A stretch of DNA of 51,338 bases from Nostoc sp. CHAB 5844 (GCF_020829595.1 NZ_JAIVFW010000057.1:1-51338), one strand, 5' to 3'; shown: positions 9,056 through 18,445, counted from the first letter of the stretch. A program made the numbers and translations. The notes: generated by a model not told the origin, from the sequence alone.

Positions 9056-9946
9056 ATGAATCAGCAGCAAAAAGTAGTTAGCAGGATTTATAAAATTGGG
9101 GCTAGTGCGCTATTAACACTGAGTACCTTAGCCTTAAATTGTCACCAAGTATTAGCGATCGCAATTGGAGTTAGCCCACCGAGATTTGAATTAAAGCTTG
9201 ATGATAAAAAACCAAAAACTCAGGTTTTCCGCGTCGTCAATGTTGACAATCAACCAGCAACATTTAGGGTTTATATTCAAGATTGGATACTTAACGAAAA
9301 AAATGAAATTCAACCTGTTAAATCAACCGAGCAATCTCTAGATAATTGGATTACCGTCAACCCTGTAAGTTTTACACTGCCTCCTGGCAAAACCCAAACT
9401 GTTCGCTTTTCTATTCGTCCTCGTGTCAAACCTCAAGCTGGAGAACACCGCGCTTTAATCTTTGTCGAAGAAGTCAATTCTAACCAAGACAAAAAAAGTA
9501 ATTCTGGTGTTAGAGTTTTAGGACGTTTTGGTGTTGCTGTGTATGCTTATGTTGGTAATTTAAAAAAAATAGGTGTTCTTAATTCCATTTCAGTTGATGG
9601 CCAGTCTAATAATGTAAAAGCTTCATTTGACATTTCTAGCCAAGGTAATGCTTATGTGCGGATGAATGGTCAATATGCTGTTTGGGCGGCCAATAAATAT
9701 CCTGGTGCAAGTGCTACTAAGCAAATAGCTAACTTGCAAGAGCAAAAAAATAAGAAACCAGATGGTGTCTTAGATGCTGGAATGTTACCTTCAACGCCTG
9801 TTTTACCAGGTACTCGCCGTCAATTGACACTTAATATCAGCAAAAAACTGCCACCTGGGCAATATGTTTTAGATGTCAATGGTGATTTAAATGGCAGTGC
9901 CATTGATAAAGGTATTCCTTTTACCGTTACAGCCAGAAGCAAATAA
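9056..9946 (+). CDS. PapD-like periplasmic fimbrial chaperone
   Basis: 296 aa. Signal peptide to about residue 34 (NCHQVLA). Domain 1 is an Ig-like fold: GVSPPRFELKLDD, then FRVVNVDNQPATFRVYIQDW, then VNPVSFTLPPGKTQTVRFSIRP, the G1/F1 strand pattern of pilus-assembly chaperones. Next is EHRALIFVEEVN. Domain 2 follows from about residue 165 and ends PPGQYVLDVNGDLNGSAIDKGIPFTV. It is longer than classical PapD (about 220 aa mature) as in sigma/archaic systems. It should cap subunits by donor-strand complementation and deliver them to the usher encoded next. Position between two putative subunits and an usher supports this strongly. Confidence 0.87.
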   Translation: MNQQQKVVSRIYKIGASALLTLSTLALNCHQVLAIAIGVSPPRFELKLDDKKPKTQVFRVVNVDNQPATFRVYIQDWILNEKNEIQPVKSTEQSLDNWITVNPVSFTLPPGKTQTVRFSIRPRVKPQAGEHRALIFVEEVNSNQDKKSNSGVRVLGRFGVAVYAYVGNLKKIGVLNSISVDGQSNNVKASFDISSQGNAYVRMNGQYAVWAANKYPGASATKQIANLQEQKNKKPDGVLDAGMLPSTPVLPGTRRQLTLNISKKLPPGQYVLDVNGDLNGSAIDKGIPFTVTARSK

Positions 9947-10120
9947 CATTCCTTTTAAGCATTAGTTTTCTGACTTCTGGTAATCTCCTAATCTCTCCTC
10001 ACATCATATAGATTTTGCCAGTTCTTCAGCCCAAATTCTCTAGTTTTTTCAGTTAGTTACCTTGTCTGTCTCTGCAATTAACTTTCAGCCTGGAACTTTT
10101 TTAGGCTGTCGTACCAGCAT

Positions 10121-13100
10121 TTGTATACAAGTATGATCTACCAAGCTACACCGCCTTTACCACCAGCAGAAGTCGCAACTTTACCAGCGCAAGATACTCC
10201 TATTACAGCGCCTGATAAAAATAGTGCTAACCCAGCGTATAAAACTGCACGGCATACGGTAGCTACACCACTTCCGCCAGAAACTACACCAGAAGCGGAA
10301 TTTTCCACAAATGGCTTAGAAGAATGGGAGTCATCTGCTGAAGATAATTCTGGTGAAGCGCCAGTTCAACATAATACGACAGGTACAATACTTGCTGATG
10401 TTTCTTTTACCAGTGGAATTCCTGAAATATCAGACACATCAGATGATGGTAATTCTGTTGAAGCGTCAGTTCAACATGATTTGACAGGTACAATACTTGC
10501 TGATGTTTCTTTTACCAGTGGAATTCCTGAAATATCAGACACATCAGACAAATCAACCAAAGAACTTGATAAATGCACAACAGCCACAACATCTGCACAA
10601 GTGGCTACAACTAGTGCAAGTTCAGCCAAATCAGAAGAGTCTCCTGATTTATTGACTAAACAACTAGTTAAATGCGAGCAAGTCAAAGTACCTTTTGAAG
10701 TTGCCTCCACCACTGAAACTTCAAAAAAGTCAGATAACTTCGTGGCTTTGTCTACTGAACAACCAGCACAGCCTTCGGTTCAACAGAAAGTAAAAGCACC
10801 TGTTAAAGTTGCCGCTACAATACCTGATAACTCAGCAGATTCATTAACAAAAAAAACAGTACAATCTTCGGTTCAACGCAAAGTTAAAGTACCGACTCAA
10901 GTTGCTGCTGCAACTCCTGATAAAAAGACCAAACCAAAAGCATCAGTTCAACGTAAAAGAACTACAGCACCTGTTAAAGTTGCCACAAATGAGAATGACT
11001 CAACAAAATTAAAACAACCGTCTCAACCACAGACACAAAATAATAAAGTTGAAGTTGCCAGTACTGCTGATGCCGCCAAAACATCAGAAGATGTAGCTAG
11101 TGTTTCCACTAAACAACCGCAACCAATTCAAAATACACCAGTCTCTGCGTCAGTTACAATTGCTGCCAAAGCACCAGAAGACTTAGCAACTTTTGTGACT
11201 AAACAAAGGTCGCAAACAGTTACAGCACTCTCAGAAGTAGCTACCAATGAGACTTTTACAACTGCTGATGATTTCGGAACTTTTTTAGCTAAACAAGCGC
11301 CTGAGTCGCACTTTCCTGACATTACTACTATTGCATCTACCGATGTTAATACTATTAGTGATTCGATAAATTCTGATGATTTAACCGCTTTCTTAACCAA
11401 ACAACCACCTCATTCAGTTGTTCAACAGAAAGTTGCCAATGTACCGGCTGAAGTTCCAACTACCAGCCAGACACCAAAAAAATCAGAAGATTTGGCAGCC
11501 TTTTTAACTAAACAACCGCCTCATCCACAGGTTCCACAAAAAACGGCAACTAATCCTATTCCTACACCAAATTCATCACCTGAATCAACTCAAAAACCTG
11601 TCAATACTCAACCTCCTCAAGTACAACAGAAGAAAGAAGGTGTGAATGTCAGTACAAATATATTAAATGTAGATGATAACTCACGAATTACCTTTACTCA
11701 AACAGCAAGTTCAAACTTAGAGAATTTATTGCTTGGTGTAATCATCAATAGGCGGGAAGTTGGCAACTTAGATGTTATACGTCAAGGAAATACCTTGCTA
11801 TTACCGTTGGAAGATTTTGCTAAACTTGCTGATTTGACAGTTGATATTAAAGATAGCACCACACAACTAAATACACCCTTAGGTGTTATTAATCTTACTG
11901 AAGATGATATTCAAAATATTAAGGGTACTACTTATATTAGCGATGCTTTTATCAGAGATAAGTTATCTTCGACAATAGAATTTAACTCGTTAGATTTAGC
12001 TTTAATTATTGATTTGCCTTGGCGTAGTGATGGCAGCGGATATACAAACCAGACAGTTAACTTACAACCTGACGTATTTGCACCTATTAATGGATTTTCT
12101 AATTTTAGGCAAGAGTTAAATCTTGTTAGTAATTATGGTGATATAAGTTTACAAAGTTCCACACTGCTAGGAGGTAGATTAGCAGGTGGCTTATGGCGTG
12201 TACGTGTTAATAATAATTTTGAAAATTCTCCTGATTTATCTGAATATTTTTATTATAAACGTAATGGTGGATTCCTTTATCAAGTAGGTCGTCAACAAAT
12301 TGGTATAAATCCACTAGTAAATGGCCTTAATCTTACAGGAGCGCAATTTGGCTATACCAATATATCAACAGACAGGTTTAATCAAACTAACAGTGCTAAT
12401 GAATTATTGCCTAGACGTTCTAGACCTTTACAAACTTTCCAAGGTGTAGTTCCTCCAGCTAGTTTTGTGCAACTCAGAGTCTCTGGAATTGTTGTGGCAC
12501 AACAGCAAGTTGGATTTGATGGCAGATACGAATTTATTGATGTTAATTTACCATCTGGTCAAAATAATCAAATTGAAATTTTAATTTTTGAGCGCAATAA
12601 TCTCAATGTTCCTAGTGAAATTCGTTCTGTAAGAATCAATGCTTCTGATTTATTATTACCAGCAGGAGGTAATGTTCAGTTAGCTGGTGTAGGTTTTACT
12701 GGTAATTTAGCTCAAAATGCTCTGTTTGATAATAACAGTGGGACTGATGCTGGTCAGTTTGCTGGTTTTTACCAAATTCGCCAAGGTCTTTCTAATAATT
12801 TAACTTTTGAAGGTTCTGTACAGGCTATCCCTAATACATTACAAAGTCAAGCTGGGTTAATCTGGCGAGTAGCAAATCCGGTTGTTGTATCTGCTAGTGT
12901 GGGGAATTCTTTTGGCAAGTTAGCCTACAACACAGATTTAGATATTCAGTTAGGAAAATTAGATATTACTGCTAATTCTCAATCTTATCCAGATGGGTAT
13001 CGTAATGGCAAAAACTCTGGTGAGTTTTTTAATCATAGTGCAGAAGTAAGTTATCGATTTAATAATAGTTTTCAGTTAGGTTTTTTAGCCCGCAGTCGTA

Positions 13101-14215
13101 AAAGCGGTAGTGATTCTAATGAATATATCTCACCTACTTTCTCTTTAAGACCTTTTTCTCGTTTATATTTAAGCGGTAGACCTGATATTACAGGGCAGTA
13201 TTTATTCAATGCTTTTTATCAAGTAAACCGTGCTGCTAGATTATCTTTCAATACTTATGGTGATAGATACACTACTGATTTGAGTTATGACTTTAATCGC
13301 AGCAACTATCAGCTATCTTTAGGTACAGATTTTGGTGGTAATTATGCTACTCGCTATACAGCTACGTTGAACTATAACCCTCCAAGTATTAGACAACTGA
13401 GTTGGCGAATGGGACTGGCTTATCGTGAGGGTAATTTCGGGCCGATCGCTGGTGCTAGTATGCAAGTATTGCCTGGATTATTCGCCAGAGTTGAATATCA
13501 AGGTATTCCTTTCGCAGGTAGAAGAAATAATTTTGGCGGCTTTGGTGACGATCGCCTGACAGTATCATTAGTATCAGATTTATCATTTGCTGGTGGTAGA
13601 GCCGTTCCTGGTAATTTTAGCTCTTTGGGTAAAGACCGTGGTGCGATCGCTGGACGCATTACTGTCAAAGGCGAAAACCCAGGTTATGACTTACAAGGTG
13701 CTAGTATCCGGGTAATCAACAACCACAACAAGCCTGTTGGTGGTGCAACAACTGACTCTAGCGGTAATTTCTTTGTCGGTGGTTTGCCAGAAGGTGTTTA
13801 TCGAGTAGAAATTGACCCAGAACAATTACCTGTAGAACTTACCTTACCGAAAACCAGTCGAGTTGCTGAAGTGGGAATGGCAGGTGTCACCAATTTAGAT
13901 TTTGCCGCCAGATTAGAATACGGTTTAGCTGGCAGAATTATTGATGTTGCAGGCCAACCTATGCCTGATGTACGGGTAGAACTAGTAAATCTTGATGGTA
14001 CAGAAGTTTTATCAGCTATGACTGACGAATTTGGTCTGTATCGTGTCGATGGCGTTCCTGTTGGCAAGTATACATTGCGCGTTCCGCCTCAAGATGCGAT
14101 CGCGAGTAGCGAAACTCTCCCCAAACGTGAGGTAACTATTCACAACGAGTTCGTCTACGACCAAAATCTACAATTACCAATTTCTATAGCAGCCAAAGAA
14201 ATTAAAGAAAAATAA
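10121..14215 (+). CDS. usher-like outer-membrane protein with long N-terminal extension and two Ig-like C-terminal domains
   Basis: 1364 aa from a TTG at 10121; an ATG at 10133 is the alternative. Residues 1 to ~530 are low complexity, Thr/Pro/Lys/Ala-rich, with repeated phrases such as DLxAFLTKQPPH and VxQKVKxP, and a tandem 35-residue duplication. From about 535 the usher-like part begins (LLLGVIINRREVG, LLLPLEDFAKLADL). It continues with a plug-like segment (VPPASFVQLRVSGIVVAQQQVG, YEFIDVNLPSGQNNQIEI) and a beta-barrel of many amphipathic strands to ~1165. The C-terminus carries two CarboxypepD-reg-like domains (~1174-1270 and ~1275-1355; TTDSSGNFFVGGLPEGVYRV and TDEFGLYRVDGVPVGKYTL). Neither start is followed by a signal peptide or preceded by a good ribosome site; an in-frame stop lies at 10079. 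The true N-terminus is therefore unsettled. It is the last gene of the chaperone-usher set. Confidence 0.85.
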   Translation: MYTSMIYQATPPLPPAEVATLPAQDTPITAPDKNSANPAYKTARHTVATPLPPETTPEAEFSTNGLEEWESSAEDNSGEAPVQHNTTGTILADVSFTSGIPEISDTSDDGNSVEASVQHDLTGTILADVSFTSGIPEISDTSDKSTKELDKCTTATTSAQVATTSASSAKSEESPDLLTKQLVKCEQVKVPFEVASTTETSKKSDNFVALSTEQPAQPSVQQKVKAPVKVAATIPDNSADSLTKKTVQSSVQRKVKVPTQVAAATPDKKTKPKASVQRKRTTAPVKVATNENDSTKLKQPSQPQTQNNKVEVASTADAAKTSEDVASVSTKQPQPIQNTPVSASVTIAAKAPEDLATFVTKQRSQTVTALSEVATNETFTTADDFGTFLAKQAPESHFPDITTIASTDVNTISDSINSDDLTAFLTKQPPHSVVQQKVANVPAEVPTTSQTPKKSEDLAAFLTKQPPHPQVPQKTATNPIPTPNSSPESTQKPVNTQPPQVQQKKEGVNVSTNILNVDDNSRITFTQTASSNLENLLLGVIINRREVGNLDVIRQGNTLLLPLEDFAKLADLTVDIKDSTTQLNTPLGVINLTEDDIQNIKGTTYISDAFIRDKLSSTIEFNSLDLALIIDLPWRSDGSGYTNQTVNLQPDVFAPINGFSNFRQELNLVSNYGDISLQSSTLLGGRLAGGLWRVRVNNNFENSPDLSEYFYYKRNGGFLYQVGRQQIGINPLVNGLNLTGAQFGYTNISTDRFNQTNSANELLPRRSRPLQTFQGVVPPASFVQLRVSGIVVAQQQVGFDGRYEFIDVNLPSGQNNQIEILIFERNNLNVPSEIRSVRINASDLLLPAGGNVQLAGVGFTGNLAQNALFDNNSGTDAGQFAGFYQIRQGLSNNLTFEGSVQAIPNTLQSQAGLIWRVANPVVVSASVGNSFGKLAYNTDLDIQLGKLDITANSQSYPDGYRNGKNSGEFFNHSAEVSYRFNNSFQLGFLARSRKSGSDSNEYISPTFSLRPFSRLYLSGRPDITGQYLFNAFYQVNRAARLSFNTYGDRYTTDLSYDFNRSNYQLSLGTDFGGNYATRYTATLNYNPPSIRQLSWRMGLAYREGNFGPIAGASMQVLPGLFARVEYQGIPFAGRRNNFGGFGDDRLTVSLVSDLSFAGGRAVPGNFSSLGKDRGAIAGRITVKGENPGYDLQGASIRVINNHNKPVGGATTDSSGNFFVGGLPEGVYRVEIDPEQLPVELTLPKTSRVAEVGMAGVTNLDFAARLEYGLAGRIIDVAGQPMPDVRVELVNLDGTEVLSAMTDEFGLYRVDGVPVGKYTLRVPPQDAIASSETLPKREVTIHNEFVYDQNLQLPISIAAKEIKEK
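10346..10555 (+). repeat. tandem duplication of a 105-bp (35-codon) unit inside the usher gene
   Basis: Two nearly identical 105-base units lie head to tail starting at 10346 and 10451. They share TGACAGGTACAATACTTGC (or ACGACAGG in copy 1) and the long stretch encoding ILADVSFTSGIPEISDTSD. The unit keeps the reading frame, and the near identity implies a recent duplication in the low-complexity extension. Confidence 0.88.
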
Positions 14216-14216
14216 G

Positions 14217-14400
14217 TCAACACTCTGCGTTACTTTGCGCTTACCTTTGTCTTCCTCTGCGTTGAAAAATAACGAACCACAGAGAGAAGTTGCGTGCGGT
14301 GAACCACTTGCGGTGGACGGGTTTCCCGGCATAAGCTGCATTGGTGAACCCGCAGGGGGATTCCCCCCGCCCTTGCAAACTTCGGTAGACACAGATGAAC
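14217..14400. repeat. dispersed intergenic repeat (CTCTGCG type) with palindromic insert
   Basis: The gap between the usher gene and ppk begins with CTCTGCGTTACTTTGCGC, then TTCCTCTGCGTTGAAAAATA and CCACAGAGAGAAG, the common Nostocales 'CTCTGCG...CGCAGAG' repeat. This runs into a G+C-rich segment with inverted parts (GGTGAACCACTTGCGGTGGA, TTGGTGAACCCGCAGGGGGA). Similar CACGCAGAGGCGCAGAG wording occurs at 51150. No gene is supported here; ORFs on both strands are by-products of the repeat. Confidence 0.65.
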
Positions 14401-14510
14401 CAGAGATATTCATTTTGTAAAAAAGCGGCTTCTCGTCTATAACCAATTTCCACTACCATGTTTATTGTTCTCCAGTCCTGTGGGCTACTTCTGGCTACCC
14501 GCAGATCGTC

Positions 14511-16721
14511 ATGCCGAAATCTAAAAAGAGCGCTAATCCCATCAATCTCAGCGATCCACAATACTATCTCAACCGAGAGTTAAGCTGGCTGGAATTTAAT
14601 AATCGAGTACTGCACGAAGCCTGCGACTCACGCACACCACTTTTAGAAAGGCTGAAGTTTTTAGCAATCTTTAGTTCCAATCTAGATGAATTCTTCATGG
14701 TGCGGGTTGCCGCTTTAAAACAACAGGTGGAAGCAAAAGTTACTCAGTTAACTCCTGATGGCCGTACCCCGCAACAACAACTAGATGATATTCGCTCCAA
14801 CCTTAGCCCACAAGTAGTCAAACAGCATCAACATTTTGAAGAAGTTCTGCGTCCACTACTAGCTAAGCACGGTATTCATATCCTAGACTACATTAATTTA
14901 AATCAGAAACAGCGAACTTATTTAGATAATTATTTTGAAGATCAAATCTTTCCAGTTTTGACTCCTTTGGCTGTTGATCCTAGCCATCCTTTTCCCTATA
15001 TTTCCAATCTCAGCTTAAATTTGGCAGTTGTCGTCAAAAACCCAGATACCGATGAAGAATTTTTTGCTAGAGTCAAAGTTCCTAATGTACTGCCGCGATT
15101 TTTACCTTTACCACCAGAGTTAGGCATTCAAGAAAATGGACAATCAGCCAATTGGACAGGTGTACCTTTAGAACAGGCGATCGCGCATAATTTACATACT
15201 CTATTTCCGGGTATGAATATCCAGGAATATCATCCCTTCCGCATTACTCGTGATGCTGACTTAACACTGGAAGAAGATGAAGCAGATGACTTGCTGTTAG
15301 CTATTGAACAGGAACTACGCAAACGCCGCATCGGTGGTAGCCCTGTCAGAATAGAAATTCAATCCCAAACGCCAGAACCAATCCGTACACGCTTATTACA
15401 AGATTTAGATTTAACAGACAGCGATGTTTATGAAGTAGATGGTTTACTGGGTTTGCGAGATTTGATGTATTTCATGGCTTTGCCCTTACCAGAACTGAAA
15501 GATCCTCCTCGTCAGTCTGTCGTCCCTCCCCGTCTGCAACGGTTGCGAGAACCGAGTATAGATGCAGATGTGATGGAAATGGAAGAAGGCAAAGACTTCT
15601 TTGCGGTGATTCGAGAAAAGGATTTATTTGTACATCATCCCTATCAATCTTTCTCGGCAACGGTGGTACGTTTTATCACCCATGCCGCCCATGATCCGAA
15701 TGTACTAGCTATCAAGATGACCCTTTACCGGACTTCTGGTGATTCACCGATAGTTAACGCTTTAATTGCAGCGGCTGAAAATGGCAAACAAGTATCAGTT
15801 TTAGTGGAATTAAAAGCCCGGTTTGATGAAGAAAATAATATTTATTGGGCAAGGCGTTTAGAAAGGGTGGGAGTACACGTTGTCTATGGGTTAGTTGGCT
15901 TAAAAACCCATTGTAAAACTGTCATGGTAGTGCGGCGAGAAAAAGATAGAATGCGTCGCTATGTACATATTGGCACTGGAAATTACAATCCAAAAACTGC
16001 ACGACTATATACCGATTTAGGATTGTTTAGTTGTCGTGAAGAATTAGGTGCTGATATTACAGATTTGTTTAATTTTTTGACTGGTTATTCGCGGCAAAAA
16101 TCCTATCGAGAATTGTTGGTTGCGCCTGTGAATATGCGCGATCGCTTTTTGTCTTTAATTCAGCGTGAAATAGAAAATGTTCAGAATGGGTTTTCTGGAC
16201 GCATTGTTGCCAAAATGAATTCTCTGGTCGACCCACAAATCATCGCAACTTTGTACGAAGCTTCCCGCGCTGGCGTGCAAATCGACCTCATTATTCGAGG
16301 TATTTGCTGTTTACGTCCAGGACTCAAAGATATTAGTGACAATATTCGTATAATCAGCATTGTCGGTCGCTTTTTAGAACACTCCCGCATCTATTATTTC
16401 TACAATAATGGCCAAGAAGAAATCTATATTGGTAGTGCTGACTGGATGCGTCGTAACCTAGATCGGCGAGTAGAAGTAATTACGCCAATTAAAGATTTAG
16501 ATATTGCTAAAGATTTGCAAGAAATCTTAGGAATTATGCTGGCAGATAACCGTCAAGCTTGGGAATTACAAGCGGATGGTACTTACATACAACGCCGTCC
16601 TGGTGATGATTGTCCAGAAGCTAATTCACAAATAACTCTGATGAATATGGCATTGCGTTCGACAGGTGCAACTCCAAATTTACTTGAGTCACAGAAGAGC
16701 CTTTCTTACATTGATAACTAG
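14511..16721 (+). CDS. ppk: polyphosphate kinase 1
   Basis: 736 aa, typical for PPK1, which reversibly makes long-chain polyphosphate from ATP. The N-domain has LNRELSWLEFNNRVLHEA and SNLDEFFMVRVAALKQQ. The catalytic C-domains have DPNVLAIKMTLYRT, VLVELKARFDEENNI, H467 in LKTHCKT and H486 in YVHIGTGNYN, spaced 19 apart like the E. coli H435/H454 pair. Near the end are SRIYYFYNNG and IYIGSADWMRRNLDRRVEV. The N-terminus is basic and cytosolic. The ATG at 14511 gives the standard beginning; the upstream region is repeat DNA. It is a single-gene unit, and no Pho box was recognised upstream. Confidence 0.97.
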   Translation: MPKSKKSANPINLSDPQYYLNRELSWLEFNNRVLHEACDSRTPLLERLKFLAIFSSNLDEFFMVRVAALKQQVEAKVTQLTPDGRTPQQQLDDIRSNLSPQVVKQHQHFEEVLRPLLAKHGIHILDYINLNQKQRTYLDNYFEDQIFPVLTPLAVDPSHPFPYISNLSLNLAVVVKNPDTDEEFFARVKVPNVLPRFLPLPPELGIQENGQSANWTGVPLEQAIAHNLHTLFPGMNIQEYHPFRITRDADLTLEEDEADDLLLAIEQELRKRRIGGSPVRIEIQSQTPEPIRTRLLQDLDLTDSDVYEVDGLLGLRDLMYFMALPLPELKDPPRQSVVPPRLQRLREPSIDADVMEMEEGKDFFAVIREKDLFVHHPYQSFSATVVRFITHAAHDPNVLAIKMTLYRTSGDSPIVNALIAAAENGKQVSVLVELKARFDEENNIYWARRLERVGVHVVYGLVGLKTHCKTVMVVRREKDRMRRYVHIGTGNYNPKTARLYTDLGLFSCREELGADITDLFNFLTGYSRQKSYRELLVAPVNMRDRFLSLIQREIENVQNGFSGRIVAKMNSLVDPQIIATLYEASRAGVQIDLIIRGICCLRPGLKDISDNIRIISIVGRFLEHSRIYYFYNNGQEEIYIGSADWMRRNLDRRVEVITPIKDLDIAKDLQEILGIMLADNRQAWELQADGTYIQRRPGDDCPEANSQITLMNMALRSTGATPNLLESQKSLSYIDN

Positions 16722-16879
16722 GAAAAATTTAATTTTTTTAGCCAACTTTAATTTTTTGACATTTTATCTAATTGTATTGGTTGAAAAAACGTAGTTATTC
16801 AACCATAAGATAGAGTAATTGTCAGCACTTGCTCTCATAAACTATAAACATTGTTGTCACTAATTTTTTATTCCCTTGA

Positions 16880-17296
16880 ATGTTAATGCTCTCCTGTAAG
16901 TCTTCTGCGTTACGCGTTCTTGTAGTTGATGACCACGAACTGACTCGTTTAACTTTACAATTAGCTTTTTCTTGTCAAGAGAATATTCAAGTTGTCGGGT
17001 TAGCTAGTAACGGTCAAGAAGCTGTAGAAATGGTTAAACGCTGCCAGCCTGATGTGATTGTGTTAGATTTACATATGCCAATCATGGATGGTTGGAGTGC
17101 TTCAAGTCAAATTAAAATCATCTCTCCCCATACTCAGATACTTGCTTACTCCTCCGTAGAAGAGGCTAATTCTCCACGCGCAACCGGAATGGCTAACTTT
17201 GATGACTTTTGCAAGAAAGATGCACCTACAACTGAACTCGTCGCTTTAGTCAGACAGTTAGGGCATCGTAGCGGAGATAGTAAAATTGCAAGCTAA
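16880..17296 (+). CDS. stand-alone receiver (CheY-like) response regulator
   Basis: 138 aa, a single receiver domain with no output domain. Acidic pocket D17-D18, phospho-acceptor D63 in VIVLDLHMP, switch Ser in LAYSS, and the conserved Lys in FCKKDAPT. The N-terminal style (RVLVVDDHELTRLTLQLAF...) is NarL/LuxR-like, but the protein stops after the receiver, so it acts by protein contacts or phosphotransfer. It lies 158 bases downstream of ppk on the same strand and ends before a good terminator. No kinase is adjacent. Confidence 0.9.
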   Translation: MLMLSCKSSALRVLVVDDHELTRLTLQLAFSCQENIQVVGLASNGQEAVEMVKRCQPDVIVLDLHMPIMDGWSASSQIKIISPHTQILAYSSVEEANSPRATGMANFDDFCKKDAPTTELVALVRQLGHRSGDSKIAS

Positions 17297-17376
17297 ATGT
17301 TGTAGCGACATAAATGGCAGATTGACTTAGGCTTGGCTCAATTCTGGAGAGTTGGTAATATTCTGTAATTGAGAAA

Positions 17377-17420
17377 CGTCGGCATAACTCTTAGTTATCA
17401 GAGATACCGACGCGGTTTTT
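17377..17420 (+). terminator. rho-independent terminator after the receiver gene
   Basis: CGTCGG...CTCT pairs with AGAG...CCGACG around a TTAGTTATC loop and is followed by GCGGTTTTT. It sits 80 bases past the receiver stop and next to the convergent 60-aa gene, so it may serve both strands. Confidence 0.7.
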
Positions 17421-17428
17421 AGTGTAAC

Positions 17429-17611
17429 CTAATTATTTCCTGTTTGTGGAATAGTCCGTCTATATTCATCAATTAAATCATCTAGTTCTTCTAAAGCCTG
17501 ATTGACATCGACTCTTAAAGTTCCCAAGTTTGGCTGTTCTAGGAGGCTCAAGAGGTAGTCACGTTTGTTTTGAACTGCGGCAATTCGCTCTTTTATAGTT
17601 TGTAAATCCAT
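17429..17611 (-). CDS. small conserved-looking helical protein (60 aa)
   Basis: 60 aa, all-helical and charged: MDLQTIKERIAAVQNKRDYL, then a Leu-rich middle and ALEELDDLIDEYRRT. The heptad spacing suggests a short coiled coil. The ATG at 17611 is sensible but lacks a strong ribosome site. It is flanked by a terminator on one side and the DUF2854 gene's upstream region on the other. Family unrecognised; I believe it is real because of amino-acid composition and lack of shadowing by another gene. Confidence 0.6.
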   Translation of the reverse strand: MDLQTIKERIAAVQNKRDYLLSLLEQPNLGTLRVDVNQALEELDDLIDEYRRTIPQTGNN

Positions 17612-17823
17612 TGTTGGTCTGCAAATTGTTAACTATAGTCCAGTTTAAAGTTAACGCAAAATAGGGTAAAGCTTGAGCAACCAGCCAAAAGTTTTCAGTC
17701 CTCTAACTACATCAGTTATCAAGAATCAACAAATTTAGTTTTTAAGTTGTTGGGCTTCCCTAATCTGTTACACATAGCCGATGATAATAAAACTAATGTG
17801 TTAATAAATATTATCTTCAACTC

Positions 17824-18369
17824 ATGTTACGTCAAATATCTTTGGGAACTCTGGGTTTAACTGTTGGTAGCATATTAACCCTTGTCGGCTTCATAGCTTA
17901 TGCTGCTAATAATGCCACACTAAATCTTGTCGGTTTCTTTTATGGTTTTCCCCTGTTATTGGGAGGACTAGCACTCAAAGCCAATGAACTTATACCAATA
18001 CCCTTCAGCAAACCTACAACACCATCAGTATTGTCCCTGCGACAGCAGCAAGCAACTATAACGCAAAATAAAATCCGCAAAGACATTACTAGGTATTGCT
18101 ACGGTCAAGATGCTCACTTAGATAGCGCACTCGCTTACTTAGGACTTAGTCCCTCCGATGAAGAAAGACCAACGGTTACAGGTTTAAGAGAAGAAGACGC
18201 TAATGGTGCTTACGCTTTAATTTTAGAATTTGATTCTCCTTGCGTACCAATTAGTGTTTGGCAAGAAAAACAAGAAAAAATGACCAGCTATTTTGGCCCT
18301 GGAGCAGAAATTAAAATTACTCAGCCAGCCGAAGATAAAATTGAGTTAGCGTTGGTTACTAGTCAATAG
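17824..18369 (+). CDS. DUF2854 family membrane protein
   Basis: 181 aa. Two transmembrane segments at about residues 8-30 (LGLTVGSILTLVGFIAYA) and 35-55 (LNLVGFFYGFPLLLGGLALKANEL) precede a soluble domain of about 120 residues (ITRYCYGQDAHLDSALAYLGL, REEDANGAYALILEFDSPCVP, MTSYFGPGAEIKI). This is the layout of DUF2854, present in cyanobacteria and plastid-bearing plants. Function is unknown and a thylakoid or plasma membrane location is inferred. The ATG at 17824 sits directly before the first membrane segment. Confidence 0.82.
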   Translation: MLRQISLGTLGLTVGSILTLVGFIAYAANNATLNLVGFFYGFPLLLGGLALKANELIPIPFSKPTTPSVLSLRQQQATITQNKIRKDITRYCYGQDAHLDSALAYLGLSPSDEERPTVTGLREEDANGAYALILEFDSPCVPISVWQEKQEKMTSYFGPGAEIKITQPAEDKIELALVTSQ

Positions 18370-18445
18370 TCAACCCTTCGGCTTACTTTGACTGCGCTCA
18401 GTAACCAACGCTCAGGGCATGTGGTCAATGGTCAATAGCAATAAA
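18366..18445. repeat. STRR-type GTCAATA repeats around a short G+C-rich insert
   Basis: Units like GTCAATAGTCAA and GGTCAATGGTCAATAGC flank a segment with CCTTCGGCTTACTTTGAC and CAACGCTCAGGGC. This is the heptamer-repeat type typical of heterocystous cyanobacteria. No coding potential. Confidence 0.6.

Noticed and set aside
14235-14561. Overlapping ORFs between the usher and ppk
   Set aside because: They read through repeat DNA and, in one case, into the ppk start; no family resemblance.
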